Assembly: GCA_021325215.1 (NCBI GenBank)
Contig: JAJPHO010000189.1
Location: 1 to 64,000, forward strand
Origin: Alphaproteobacteria bacterium
Lineage (GTDB): Bacteria; Pseudomonadota; Alphaproteobacteria; Rhodospirillales; Magnetospirillaceae
Direction of reading: 5' to 3'
Length of the DNA: 64,000 nucleotides
The notes beneath the pieces were generated by a model. That model was given only the letters and a program-made list of their open reading frames with translations, made no database searches and was not told where the DNA came from. The position numbers and the translations under genes are program-made. Below are positions 23,893-32,337 of the stretch, in pieces. Positions within the stretch are counted from its first letter, which is position 1. Each line of letters begins with the position of its first letter.

Positions 23893-24738
23893 ATGGAACC
23901 AGAAAAGCGGCTTTATTGGAGGACGGGACTGCTGTCGGCGGTCTGTGCGGCGGCTTTATCCTGTGCCATGCCTCAGGCGGCCATGGCCGGCCCGGTTACC
24001 GAGGCGGGCGAACTGGTCGGTCTCGCCATGGGCGCTCCGCTGCCCGAGGGCGTCTATTTCGTCGATACCGGCAGCATGGTTTCGCTGGGCCACAACTACA
24101 ACACCACCCTGTTCGTCAATATTCCGGTGGTCGCCTATTCGACGCCCTGGAAGCTGTTCGGCGGCCGCGTCGAAGGCTATATCGCCGTGCCCGAACTTTA
24201 TGAAGGCGTCAAAGGCAGTGCCTCGACGGCAGGTCTCTATAATCCGGCGCTGCTGGTCGGCGAGGCCTGGGATCTCGGCAATGGCTGGGGGTTTTCGGAC
24301 TTCGTCGGCGGCTATGCGCCGATGAATTCTCCGATCACCCGCGGCCAGAACGAATGGGTGTTCAACAATCGCGCGGCGCTCAGCTATACCGCCAACGGCT
24401 ATGATCTGACCGCTCATATCACCTATGGCGTGACCGGCAGCAGCGAGGGCGCGGATCAGGGCGAATCGCCCAGCCCCGATTACATCAATTACGACATCAC
24501 CGCGACCAAGACCTTCGGCAAATGGGAACTCGGTCCGATCGCGTTCGGCACCAACGATCTCAGCCGTGGTTCGAGTTCGCATCTGTTCGAGATGGGCGGC
24601 CTGGTCGGCTATGCCTTCGGCCCCCTCAGCCTGCAGGTTTATGGCGCGCATTCGGTCAGCGCGTCGTCCGATTACGGTGACGGCGATTCCCGCGTTTTCC
24701 TGCGCATCGTCGTACCGCTGTGGAACCCCGGTTCCTGA
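23893..24738 (+). CDS. Outer-membrane transporter-like protein (SphA/MetA phenol-degradation family)
   Basis: 281-residue protein with a signal peptide (LLSAVCAAALSCAMPQAAMA) and a beta-rich body of the 'MetA pathway of phenol degradation' outer-membrane family. The family hallmark near the start is LPEGVYFVDTGSMVSLGHNYN. The repeated amphipathic strands end in RVFLRIVVPLWNPGS. Members are thought to be porins for hydrophobic compounds. The ATG at 23893 is preferred over 23737 because the latter would place the promoter element inside the frame and precede the leader by 52 residues. It carries the same upstream 28-bp element as the alcohol dehydrogenase gene, so co-regulation is likely. Confidence 0.78.
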   Translation: MEPEKRLYWRTGLLSAVCAAALSCAMPQAAMAGPVTEAGELVGLAMGAPLPEGVYFVDTGSMVSLGHNYNTTLFVNIPVVAYSTPWKLFGGRVEGYIAVPELYEGVKGSASTAGLYNPALLVGEAWDLGNGWGFSDFVGGYAPMNSPITRGQNEWVFNNRAALSYTANGYDLTAHITYGVTGSSEGADQGESPSPDYINYDITATKTFGKWELGPIAFGTNDLSRGSSSHLFEMGGLVGYAFGPLSLQVYGAHSVSASSDYGDGDSRVFLRIVVPLWNPGS

Positions 24739-24767
24739 ACCGGATCAGATTTGCTTGAGCGTGCCGG

Positions 24768-24804
24768 GCGTTCCCGCAATGCGGGAGCGCTCGCGCGTTT
24801 GTTT
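24768..24804 (+). terminator. Hairpin after the outer-membrane protein gene
   Basis: GCGTTCCCGC (24768-24777) pairs with GCGGGAGCGC (24781-24790) with one G-U pair around AAT, followed by a T-containing but not continuous tract (GTTTGTTT). It lies 29 nt after the stop codon. A probable but imperfect terminator. Confidence 0.55.
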
Positions 24805-24885
24805 ACATTAAATTTACTTTTTTTAGAGCGCCCGGGCCCCTACACTGTGGGCCACATACCCATAAAAAAATATTAGGGGTAGGTC

Positions 24886-25542
24886 ATGTCCGAAAGTGCG
24901 TGTCAGACCGTCCTCATTGCAGACGACCATCCGCTCTTCCGCGAGGCCCTGCAACGAGTTGGCGGCGAAGTCTTTTCAGACCATGTCTTCCGTGAAGTCG
25001 CCACCAGCGACGAAGCCCTCGCCATGGCGACCGACGATGACAGCGTCGATCTCATCTTCCTCGATCTCAACATGCCGGGAATGGACGGGTTCTCCGGCCT
25101 GGTCAGTTTGCGCAACGCGGTTCCCTCGGTGCCGATCATCGTGGTCTCGGCCACCGATGACAGCGCGACGATCCGCGAGGCGATCACCTGCGGCGCTTCC
25201 GGCTTCATGCCGAAATCCTTGTCGAAGGACGGCATGGTCGCCGCCGTGCGCTATGTGCTGGAGGGCGGGGTGTTCACCCCCGAGCCCGCTGACCAGAGCG
25301 TCAGCGGCGCCGACGCCAGGCTGACGGAGAGCATCTCGCAGCTGACCCATCAGCAGCGCATCGTGCTGCAGATGCTGGTTGCCGGCCAGTCGAACAAGAT
25401 GATCGCCTATGAGCTGAACATCGTGGAAAGCACGGTGAAAGCCCATGTTTCCGCGATTCTGCGCAAGCTCAACGTGCATTCGCGGACCCAGGCGGTGATC
25501 AAGGCCAGCAAGATCCTGTCGGCTTTGGGACGGCTAAGCTAG
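24886..25542 (+). CDS. NarL/LuxR-family response regulator (second)
   Basis: 218 residues with receiver D60 (IFLDLNMPGMDGFS) and a C-terminal LuxR-type HTH (LTHQQRIVLQMLVAGQSNKMIAYELNIVESTVKAHVSAILRKLNVHSR). This is close in layout to the regulators of PQQ-dependent ethanol oxidation in pseudomonads (AgmR/ErbR type), based on motif pattern and context only. It has no adjacent kinase gene in the same operon. Possible partners are the PAS kinase at 27791-30427 or the NarX-type kinase at 21686. Its stop overlaps the convergent ABC ATPase gene by four bases. AGGGGTAGGTC serves as ribosome-binding site. Confidence 0.9.
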   Translation: MSESACQTVLIADDHPLFREALQRVGGEVFSDHVFREVATSDEALAMATDDDSVDLIFLDLNMPGMDGFSGLVSLRNAVPSVPIIVVSATDDSATIREAITCGASGFMPKSLSKDGMVAAVRYVLEGGVFTPEPADQSVSGADARLTESISQLTHQQRIVLQMLVAGQSNKMIAYELNIVESTVKAHVSAILRKLNVHSRTQAVIKASKILSALGRLS

Positions 25543-26114
25543 CGGTCTAGTTCGACGATCCGGCCCGCCATCCGTTCCAGATCGGGCCGGTCATGGCTGA
25601 CCGTCAGCACCGCCATGCCGCGGGCCTTTACCGCTTCGAGTACGACGCCGCGCGCCTGGTCGGCGCTGCGCGGATCGAGCGAGACGAAAGCCTCGTCGAG
25701 CAGCAGCACGTCCGGCTCTATCGCCAAGGCTCGGGCCAGCGCGACGCGTCGCGCCATTCCCAGTGACAATCGGGCGGGATAGACGGCACCGGCGTCCGCC
25801 AGCCCCACCTTCTGCAACGCCGCCGAGGCTTTGGCGGTATCTCCTGCGACCGCAAGGGCGACGTTCTGCAGCGCCGTGCGCCAGGGCAGCAGGCGGGGCG
25901 ATTGGAATACCATGCCGAGGCGCGGGCTTCCGTCCCAGCGCACCGTGCCCTCGTAATCGGAATCCAGCCCGGCCAGGATCGACAGCAGGGTGGTCTTGCC
26001 GGCCCCGGACGGGCCGGCCAGGCCGAGCACCTCGCCGCGCGCCAGCGTGAAAGCGAGGTCGCGGAACAGATCCCGCCCGCCGAGCCGCTTCGCCAAGGCT
26101 TCGACCGTCAGCAT
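25539..26114 (-). CDS. ABC transporter ATP-binding protein (NitT/TauT-like)
   Basis: 191 residues with Walker A GPSGAGKTT, a signature motif written LSLGMARRVALARALA (an LSxGM variant of LSGGQ), Walker B VLLLDEAFVSLD, and a switch His in TVSHDRPD. It is shorter than most ATPases of this group, lacking the usual C-terminal extension. The ATG at 26114 is preferred over 26156 because the latter runs into the permease gene. It is the last gene in an operon of binding protein, permease and ATPase. The substrate is unknown, but the operon follows the island's PAS kinase and FIST genes. Confidence 0.88.
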   Translation of the reverse strand: MLTVEALAKRLGGRDLFRDLAFTLARGEVLGLAGPSGAGKTTLLSILAGLDSDYEGTVRWDGSPRLGMVFQSPRLLPWRTALQNVALAVAGDTAKASAALQKVGLADAGAVYPARLSLGMARRVALARALAIEPDVLLLDEAFVSLDPRSADQARGVVLEAVKARGMAVLTVSHDRPDLERMAGRIVELDR

Positions 26115-26115
26115 T

Positions 26116-26853
26116 TCAGCGTTTCCAATGGGCGGCACGGCGGTCCAGCCAGGCAAGCAGGGAGATTTCGATCAGCTGGATCACCAGCATGAAGGACAGC
26201 GCATAGGCCAGGATGCGGGCGATGTCGAGCAGCTGGAAATAGACATGCAGGCGGAACCCGATTCCGCTCGATCGGCCCAGCAGCTCGACCAGCAGCACGA
26301 TCTTCCACACCAGCGAGAGACCGGATCGGGTCGCGGCGAGAAAATAGGGCGCCAATTCCGGCAGCATCAGATCGAAGAACAGGCTTTTGCGCGAAAAACG
26401 GAACAGTCTCGCCATCTCCGCCAGGTCACGGTCGCGGCTGCGGGCGCCCTCGCGCAGGATCACCACCACATTGGGCAGCTTGCTGAGCGTCACCGCCAGG
26501 ATCGCCGCCGTTTCGCCCATGCCGAGCCAGATGTAGCAAAGGATCGCTACCGCCATCGCCGGCAGGGTCAGCAGCAGCTGCACCCAGGGATCGAACCAGC
26601 GCCCGAATTGCGGGGAAGACGCCATGCCGATGCCGATCGCGCTGCCGGCGATCATCGCCAGGCTGAAGCAGATGCCGACCCGGGCCAGAGTGGCGCCGAG
26701 ATCTGCCAGCAGCGGGCCGTGTGCCGCTTCCGACCAGAGCACAGCCAGCACGGCGGCGGGCGAGGGAAGCTCGGGGGTGGCCACGATCATCGCGGCGGCC
26801 TGCCAGACCAGCAGGATTACCAGGACCGGTGCTGCTGAAAAGGCATGCTTCAA
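26116..26853 (-). CDS. ABC transporter permease (NitT/TauT-like)
   Basis: 245-residue inner-membrane permease with about six transmembrane segments and the binding-protein-dependent permease motif region EMARLFRFSRKSLFFDLMLPELAPYFLAATRSGLSLVWKIVLLVELLG (EAA loop, coupling to the ATPase). It begins four bases inside the end of the binding-protein gene and ends one base before the ATPase ATG. The family imports nitrate, taurine, sulfonates, pyrimidine precursors and similar small ligands. Specificity is not visible here. Confidence 0.88.
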   Translation of the reverse strand: MKHAFSAAPVLVILLVWQAAAMIVATPELPSPAAVLAVLWSEAAHGPLLADLGATLARVGICFSLAMIAGSAIGIGMASSPQFGRWFDPWVQLLLTLPAMAVAILCYIWLGMGETAAILAVTLSKLPNVVVILREGARSRDRDLAEMARLFRFSRKSLFFDLMLPELAPYFLAATRSGLSLVWKIVLLVELLGRSSGIGFRLHVYFQLLDIARILAYALSFMLVIQLIEISLLAWLDRRAAHWKR

Positions 26854-27794
26854 GGGGGAGCATCCCTCCAGAAGGTGCCTGGCGCCACGGCGGGCGCCCC
26901 GCCGGTCAGGCCGGCACCGCCGACCTGGGCGAGCACGGTATAGAGCCGGGCCGCGGCGTCGGCACCGTCGGACGGATGCGGCAGCAGGCCGGCGGTGAAA
27001 CGCTGGCGCAGGGAGGGCAGGGCGGCGTCATCCGCGGCGCCGGTCAGCGGCTTCAGCCGGGCCCATTCCGCCTCGTCGCGCATCAGATCATCGGCCTTGT
27101 CGAGGGCAGCCAGGAAGCGGCGGGCGAGATCGGCATGGGCGGTGATCCAAGTTTCCGAGAAGGCATAGCCTATCATCGGCACCGGCGGCGAGAAGCCCAA
27201 TCCGTTCATGACGTCGGTCATCGACACCAGCCGGCGATAGCCTTGCGCCTCCAGCCGCGCGGCGAAAGGCCAGAAGGTCAGCACCGCATCGAGCCGCCCT
27301 TTGGCCAGTTCCTGCGACAGCAGCGGCGGAGCGCCGAACTGGACCTCGATCTTGCCGGTGGTGTCCGGATCGTAGGCGCGCAGCAGCAGCCAGGATTTGT
27401 CGAGCGGTCCGCCGGCCACGCCGACATGCTTGCCGGCCAGGTCCTTGAGACCCGCGAGGGGCGATCCGGCGGGAACCAGGATCTCGCCCAGGGCGGTGGA
27501 ATGGGGCACGAAGACGATATGCCGGCCGGCATGGCGCTGGCGCGACACCCATAGCCAGTCGGTGACGATCGCGTCGGCTCCGCCGGCTTGCAGCGCGATC
27601 TCGCCGGCGGCGGGATCGGCCAGCGCGACGCTCTCCAGCGTGCCGCCGAGATCGCGGTCCAGGCCGTGGCGGCGCAGCGTGTCGATTTCCCAGGCGGCGG
27701 TGCCGAAGCTGACCAGCCCGACCCGCAAAGTGTCGGCGCGGGCCGGAGAGCCCAGCCATAGAACGGCCAGGATTACCGCGAGTGCAGCCTTCAA
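26850..27794 (-). CDS. ABC transporter substrate-binding protein (NitT/TauT-like)
   Basis: 314-residue periplasmic protein with a signal peptide (MKAALAVILAVLWLGSPARA) and the SsuA/TauA-type fold: LRVGLVSFGTAAWEIDTLRRHGLDRDL at the start, ALADPAAGEIALQAGGADAIVTDWLWVSRQRHAG, and KDLAGKHVGVAGGPLDKSWLLL. These align with sulfonate/nitrate binding proteins. It overlaps the PAS kinase gene upstream and the permease downstream by four bases each, so transporter and kinase are in one transcription unit. The transporter may feed, or be sensed by, the kinase. Confidence 0.85.
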   Translation of the reverse strand: MKAALAVILAVLWLGSPARADTLRVGLVSFGTAAWEIDTLRRHGLDRDLGGTLESVALADPAAGEIALQAGGADAIVTDWLWVSRQRHAGRHIVFVPHSTALGEILVPAGSPLAGLKDLAGKHVGVAGGPLDKSWLLLRAYDPDTTGKIEVQFGAPPLLSQELAKGRLDAVLTFWPFAARLEAQGYRRLVSMTDVMNGLGFSPPVPMIGYAFSETWITAHADLARRFLAALDKADDLMRDEAEWARLKPLTGAADDAALPSLRQRFTAGLLPHPSDGADAAARLYTVLAQVGGAGLTGGAPAVAPGTFWRDAPP

Positions 27795-30427
27795 TTACGC
27801 GCCCCGGCAACGGTGAGATGAGCCAGCAGCGAGCGCAGCCGCGCCGGTTTCAGCGGCTTGTTGAGCAGGTGGAAGCCGGCTTCGCGCACGGCGTTATGAA
27901 CCTCATCGGAGCGGTCGGCGGTGATGATGATGCCGGGCACCCGATGGGGGAACAGCGGCTGCAGGGTCGACAGCGCGTCCAGCCCGGTGCGGTTCTCGTC
28001 GAGATGATAATCGGCCACCAGCACATCGGGCGGTCCATCGAGGGTGCCGAGCTGCGGAATCGCATTCTCCAGCGAGTCGGCGGCCACCACCCGGCATTGC
28101 CAGGTGCGCAGCAATTCGCGCATGGCGTCCAGCGCCGATTGGTCGTTCTCGATCACCAGCACCTGGGCGCCGATCACCTTGTGCAGCGGCGCGGGCAGGG
28201 CCAGGCTTTGTTCGTGCGGGCGGGCCTGGTGGTGGACGCCATAGGGCAGGGTGACGCTGAACATCGAGCCCTTGCCCGGCTCGGACCTCAGGCCGATCGG
28301 ATGGTCGAGGCGGCGGGCGATGCGGTCGACGATGGCGAGGCCCAGCCCGATGCCGCGGTCCTTGCCGTGACTGTCACGCGCCAGGCGGCGGAATTCCTCG
28401 AACACTTCGGCCTGCTTGGCTTCCGGGATGCCTATTCCGCTGTCCCACACCTGCACTTCGACCCCCTCCGCGTGCCGCCGGCAGCCCAACAGCACGCGGC
28501 CGGTCGGAGTGTAGCGCATCGCGTTGCTGAGGAAATTACGCAAGATGCGGCCGGTCATCACCGGATCGGTACGGACCACCGCCCGGCACGGCACCCAATG
28601 CAAAGCGAGGCCGCGTCCCTTGGCCTGGGGCTGATATTCGGCGGCCAGCGATTTCAGCAGGTCGTTGATCTCGAAATCCGAGATCTCCGGCGTTTGCGCT
28701 CCGGAATCCAGTTTCGAGATGTCGAGCAGCGCGCTCAGCAGCTCGTCCACCGAGTTCAGCGCCACATTGACGTTGGCGACCAGGTTGCGCTTATGCTCGG
28801 TCATACGGGTTTCGGACAAGGCGGCGGCGAAGACGCGGGCGGCGTTCAACGGCTGCAGCAGATCGTGGCTGGCCGCGGCGATGAACTTGGTCTTGCTCAT
28901 ATTGGCGCGCTCGGCTTCGGCCTTGGTGATGCGCAGGGCGGCTTCGACCTGGCGGCGCTCCTCGATTTCCTGGGTCAGCTCGACGGTGCGCGCGGCGACG
29001 CGGACTTCCAGCGATTCCTTGGCTTCCTGCAGCTCCTGCGCCGCCTTCTTGCGCTCGGTGATGTCCTGCAGCAAAGCGAAGAAGCCCAGCACTTCGCCGT
29101 CATTGCCGAAATGCGGCACATAGGTCGCCACCGCATGTTCGATACGGCCTTTCAGCAGCGGCAGGCCGATCTCGAACGTGACGCGCTGGCCCGACAGCAC
29201 GGCGTCCACCGCGTCGCGCCGCGCATTATAGAGTTCCGGCCCCAGCACGGTGCGCATATGGCGGCCGTTGATCTCGCTGCGCGGACGGCCGAACCATTCT
29301 TCATAGGGTTTGTTGGTGAAGCGATAGCGCAGCGTGCTGTCGACATAGGCGATCAGCGCCGGCACCGCGTCGGTGATCAGACGGATGCGCTGTTCGGAAT
29401 CCCGCAGCGCCCATTCCGACGCCTTGCGGCCGGTGATGTCGGTATAAGTGGTGATCATCCCGCCGCCCGGCATCGGATTGAGCTGGATGTCGAGAATGCG
29501 GCCGTTATCGACCATCTGCTCCAGGCTGAAGCCGCGGAAATCGGGGACGCCCGCCATGCCGGCATGCAGGAACTGGCACGAGATGGCGGGCTGGTAAGCG
29601 AGGTCGCGCAAGGGCTTGCCGACCGCCATCTCATCGGGGGCGACATTCAGCAATTCGAGGAAACGCTCGTTCCACGCCACCAGCCGCTGGTCGCTGTCGA
29701 CCACCGAGATGCCCTGCGACAATTTGTCGAAGATGGCCTGCAGCAATTTGTTTTTCTGGGCCAATTCGTAGTCGCGCTGGCGCTTTTCCGACAGCTTGAT
29801 CTCGGTGATGTCGGTATAGATCGCCACCGTGCCGCCATCGTCGGTGCGGCGTTCGCTGATCTGCAGCCAGCGCTGATTGGCCAGCTTGACCACGAACATC
29901 TTTTCCTTGAGCTGGCGGTGATGCTGCAGGCGCCGCGTCATCGCCGCCTCGGCGCCGCCGTCGGACTCGTCGAACAGCCCCAGTTCCTGCGCATGCTGCA
30001 CCAGGGTGATGAAGGGCATGCCCGGCTTCACCAGATCGCCCAGGCCCGGCCACAGCTCGCGGTATTTCTGGTTGCACATGACAAGGCGATCTTCGGCGTC
30101 GCACAGGATGAAGCCTTCGCTGACCGATTCGATGGCGGTGGCCAGGCGGATGCGCGCCGTTTCGGCTTCCTCGGTGGCCTGGCTGAGATCGCGGTTGGTC
30201 TTGGCGAGTTCGCGCAGGGCGTTTTCCAGCTCGATCGTGCGGTCGCGCACGCGGCCTTCCAGCACGATGGCAGTCTGGAACAGCGAGAAGGCGTTGCCCT
30301 GGAAATCCATGCTGCGCTCGACCCGGTCCATCAGGACCTTGTTGATCTTGCGCAGCTTGGCGTTCTCGCGTTCGAGTTCGGCGATGCGCTGCTGCTCGTG
30401 ATGAAGGTCGAGAGGCGCATCCGGCAT
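27791..30427 (-). CDS. PAS-domain hybrid histidine kinase/response regulator (NahK/ErcS'-like)
   Basis: 878 residues, no transmembrane segments. An N-terminal coiled coil (about 10-100) is followed by three PAS domains, at about 100-210 (ATAIESVSEGFILCDAEDRLVMCN), 230-350 (KLSQGISVVDSDQRLVAWNE) and 360-470 (AVPALIAYVDSTLRYRFTNKPYEEWFG). Next are HisKA with H521 (AAASHDLLQPLNAARVF), a HATPase (WDSGIGIP, GKDRGIGLGLAIV) and a C-terminal receiver with D806 (DVLVADYHLDENRTG). It lies between the FIST-domain gene upstream and the ABC transporter downstream. In pseudomonads, FIST proteins and similar kinases also occur beside PQQ ethanol-oxidation genes. Its signal is unknown. Confidence 0.9.
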   Translation of the reverse strand: MPDAPLDLHHEQQRIAELERENAKLRKINKVLMDRVERSMDFQGNAFSLFQTAIVLEGRVRDRTIELENALRELAKTNRDLSQATEEAETARIRLATAIESVSEGFILCDAEDRLVMCNQKYRELWPGLGDLVKPGMPFITLVQHAQELGLFDESDGGAEAAMTRRLQHHRQLKEKMFVVKLANQRWLQISERRTDDGGTVAIYTDITEIKLSEKRQRDYELAQKNKLLQAIFDKLSQGISVVDSDQRLVAWNERFLELLNVAPDEMAVGKPLRDLAYQPAISCQFLHAGMAGVPDFRGFSLEQMVDNGRILDIQLNPMPGGGMITTYTDITGRKASEWALRDSEQRIRLITDAVPALIAYVDSTLRYRFTNKPYEEWFGRPRSEINGRHMRTVLGPELYNARRDAVDAVLSGQRVTFEIGLPLLKGRIEHAVATYVPHFGNDGEVLGFFALLQDITERKKAAQELQEAKESLEVRVAARTVELTQEIEERRQVEAALRITKAEAERANMSKTKFIAAASHDLLQPLNAARVFAAALSETRMTEHKRNLVANVNVALNSVDELLSALLDISKLDSGAQTPEISDFEINDLLKSLAAEYQPQAKGRGLALHWVPCRAVVRTDPVMTGRILRNFLSNAMRYTPTGRVLLGCRRHAEGVEVQVWDSGIGIPEAKQAEVFEEFRRLARDSHGKDRGIGLGLAIVDRIARRLDHPIGLRSEPGKGSMFSVTLPYGVHHQARPHEQSLALPAPLHKVIGAQVLVIENDQSALDAMRELLRTWQCRVVAADSLENAIPQLGTLDGPPDVLVADYHLDENRTGLDALSTLQPLFPHRVPGIIITADRSDEVHNAVREAGFHLLNKPLKPARLRSLLAHLTVAGARN

Positions 30428-30432
30428 CGCGG

Positions 30433-31602
30433 CTAGCCTCTCCGCCCTATGGCGACGCCGGTGAAGGTCTGGTTCACATGCATGGCATTGAATTGTTCGC
30501 CATAGGTGTTGAACCCGACCACGTGATTGTCGCGGAACAGGCCGGCCATGGCCTGTTCCAATCCCTTCTGCTTGATCTCCAGATTGCGCAGGATGCAGTC
30601 GCAGCCGATCACCACTTCGGGCTGGCCGATGAGGGCGCGCAGCTCGTCGAAGCGCCGCGTCATGTCCTCGACGATGTCGGTGCCGGTCGCGGCGGTCAGT
30701 ACGATGCCTTCGTCGATCGACGAGAAGAAGGTCAGGCTGTCATCGTCATTGGCCTTCTGCAGCGCCCGCACATAGGGAACGTTGCCGATCCGCACCACCA
30801 GCGGATGGGTGGCGAACACGGTCGGGGTCAGCTGCTCGCGGGTCAGGCCGATCAGCCGGGCATATTCGCGCGCCGCCGGTTCGGCATTGATCTCGGTGAC
30901 GACGCGCCGGGCCGGATCGGCGGCGGTGATCACCATCTTCTCCTGGCTCAGCAGGAAATGCTCGGTCTTGAAGACCTGGAAGGGATGGGTGGTGGCGACC
31001 AGCACCAGCACCGCGCCATGCTGATGGAATTCGCCGTCGCACAGGATGCGCGTGGTGCGGAAATCCAGTTCGTCGCCGGCCGAGCCGCCGAACAGCGGGA
31101 TCGGTCCCAGCTCGTGATGCAGCGCGCTGACCACCGATTCCTCGGTGGCGTCGAGGCCGTCGATGAACAGCAGCGCGAAGATCTGCTCATGCGGCAGGCC
31201 GGGCGCCTTCTCCTCCAATTCGCTGAGGCAGCTGCGCACCAGCTGCCGGCCGTCGGCCACCGAAAAATTCCGGATATCCAGGATATGGCGGGCGGCGGCA
31301 TGGAAATCGGGGGCGGCGAAGCTGACCCCGGTGACGCTGCCATGCTGATACCCGAACGGGGTGATCTCGCCCGCCGTGGTACAGCCGATCACCGGCGTGG
31401 CGCCGAAGCGTCTCTTGAGATCGGCGGCAAAGCCGTCGAGCGCCAGCTTGGGCGAGCAGAACAGCACCACCAGCGAGGCTTCGTCCTGCGACAGATCGGC
31501 GTGCAGTTCCTCGGCGGCCTTGGACGCGCCGGTGGCGGTGGTGACGGCGCGGCGCACCCGTTGATTCGGCGTTGGGGTGGCAAGGGCGTTCATCTCCCGC
31601 AC
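30433..31602 (-). CDS. FIST N/C-domain sensory protein
   Basis: 389 residues with the FIST N domain (DLSQDEASLVVLFCSPKLALDGFAADLKRRFG, then VIGCTTAGEITPFGYQHGSVTGVSF, the conserved CTTAGEI core) and the FIST C domain (QEKMVITAADPARRVVTEINAEPAAREYARLIG; late motifs VVIGCDCILRN and HVVGFNTYGEQFNAMHVNQTFTGVAIG). FIST domains are proposed ligand-binding sensor modules, often encoded next to kinases. Here it is 5 nt upstream of the PAS kinase start. It begins with GTG two bases after the stop of the Cys-rich gene. An ATG at 31593 is the alternative. It probably presents a cytoplasmic ligand to the kinase. Confidence 0.9.
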   Translation of the reverse strand: MREMNALATPTPNQRVRRAVTTATGASKAAEELHADLSQDEASLVVLFCSPKLALDGFAADLKRRFGATPVIGCTTAGEITPFGYQHGSVTGVSFAAPDFHAAARHILDIRNFSVADGRQLVRSCLSELEEKAPGLPHEQIFALLFIDGLDATEESVVSALHHELGPIPLFGGSAGDELDFRTTRILCDGEFHQHGAVLVLVATTHPFQVFKTEHFLLSQEKMVITAADPARRVVTEINAEPAAREYARLIGLTREQLTPTVFATHPLVVRIGNVPYVRALQKANDDDSLTFFSSIDEGIVLTAATGTDIVEDMTRRFDELRALIGQPEVVIGCDCILRNLEIKQKGLEQAMAGLFRDNHVVGFNTYGEQFNAMHVNQTFTGVAIGRRG

Positions 31603-31603
31603 C

Positions 31604-31963
31604 CTATTCGCAGCGCAGATTGGCCTCGGCCTGGGCGGTACGCAATTTCGCCAGATTGTCCTTGGCGATCGGCGTGTCGCGCACCAGTCCGCCTCGCTGG
31701 CCCAGGGCGCCGCCCTGCTGCAGGCTCAGCACCGTCGAGGCTTTCTCATACTCGTCATAGGGCATGTAATTGGCGATGGTGTCGATCTCGCACGAGCATT
31801 TGTCGAGAAAGAGCCGGCTGAAGCCGTTCGACCCCAGGCAGCCGATCACGTAATCGGCCCGCGCCGCCGTTGGATAGTCGTATTTCGGATGTGCCGGCAC
31901 CGCAGCGATTGCGGGCAGGGCGAGCGCCAGGCTGACCAGGGCCAGCAAGGAACGGACAGTCAT
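31604..31963 (-). CDS. Small secreted Cys-containing protein of the quinoprotein island
   Basis: 119 residues with a clear signal peptide (MTVRSLLALVSLALALPAIAA). The mature part contains YVIGCLGSNGFSRLFLDKCSCEIDTIANYMPYDEYEKASTVLSLQ, with three closely placed cysteines, and a final Cys in NLRCE. Similar small proteins occur near quinoprotein dehydrogenase genes, but no function is known to me. The ATG at 31963 has GGGAGGACTGG upstream and is preferred to 32065. It is first in the operon Cys-protein, FIST, PAS kinase, ABC transporter, and divergent from the 68-residue ORF at 32064. Confidence 0.8.
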   Translation of the reverse strand: MTVRSLLALVSLALALPAIAAVPAHPKYDYPTAARADYVIGCLGSNGFSRLFLDKCSCEIDTIANYMPYDEYEKASTVLSLQQGGALGQRGGLVRDTPIAKDNLAKLRTAQAEANLRCE

Positions 31964-32063
31964 TCCAGTCCTCCCGATATGCTTATTTTTGCAACTAACT
32001 TGCCACAAACAGGTTGCCTGGGCGCATAGTATTTTGGTCGATATCCGGCCCGAGGTGATGACC

Positions 32064-32270
32064 ATGATCCAGCTCGTGCTCGTCTATTGCATGATCCAGA
32101 ACGCATCGGTCTGCGTGGAAGACCGGCCGACCTATCTCGAACCCATGTCGATGAGCTCGTGCATGAGTTCGGCTCAGTTCGTCGCCGTGGATTACGTCCG
32201 CGACCACCCTCGCTGGCAGCTTTCGAAATGGAGCTGCGAGGTCGACGTTCCGCGCAAGATTCCGGCCTGA
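32064..32270 (+). CDS. Small Cys-rich conserved-looking protein
   Basis: 68 residues starting MIQLVLVYCMIQNASVCVEDRP, with cysteines at 9, 17, 33 and 57 (SSCMSSAQ; KWSCEVD). No signal peptide is obvious. The spacing and aromatic content suggest a compact disulfide or metal-binding fold. An SD-like GAGG (32052-32055) is 8 nt ahead of this ATG. An alternative in-frame ATG is at 32058. It lies alone upstream of the alcohol dehydrogenase gene, within the island and divergent from another Cys-containing small protein. Function unknown. Confidence 0.65.
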   Translation: MIQLVLVYCMIQNASVCVEDRPTYLEPMSMSSCMSSAQFVAVDYVRDHPRWQLSKWSCEVDVPRKIPA

Positions 32271-32290
32271 ACCCGGTGGCTGGAATGTGA

Positions 32291-32337
32291 CATTCGCCAA
32301 AAGTACCAAATACTTTATCGGGCGAAGTTACTAGAAT
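32291..32337 (+). promoter_or_regulatory. 28-bp shared activator-type element plus -10 region (copy 2)
   Basis: This copy (32291-32318) of the element at 23754-23781 contains the identical 19 bases AAAGTACCAAATACTTTAT. TAGAAT (32332-32337) is a good -10 hexamer whose distance from the element is the same as in copy 1. It is the probable promoter of the PQQ alcohol dehydrogenase gene starting at 32496, giving a leader of roughly 150 nt. Confidence 0.78.

Noticed and set aside
24820-24885. GGCCC/GGGCC and TACCC/GGGTA inverted repeats upstream of the second NarL-type regulator as a riboswitch
   Set aside because: The pairings are short, with no conserved riboswitch core visible. At most a promoter palindrome.
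27782-30436. 884-codon plus-strand frame opposite the PAS kinase
   Set aside because: Shadow of the PAS hybrid kinase. It contains no recognisable motifs and covers the coding region exactly.
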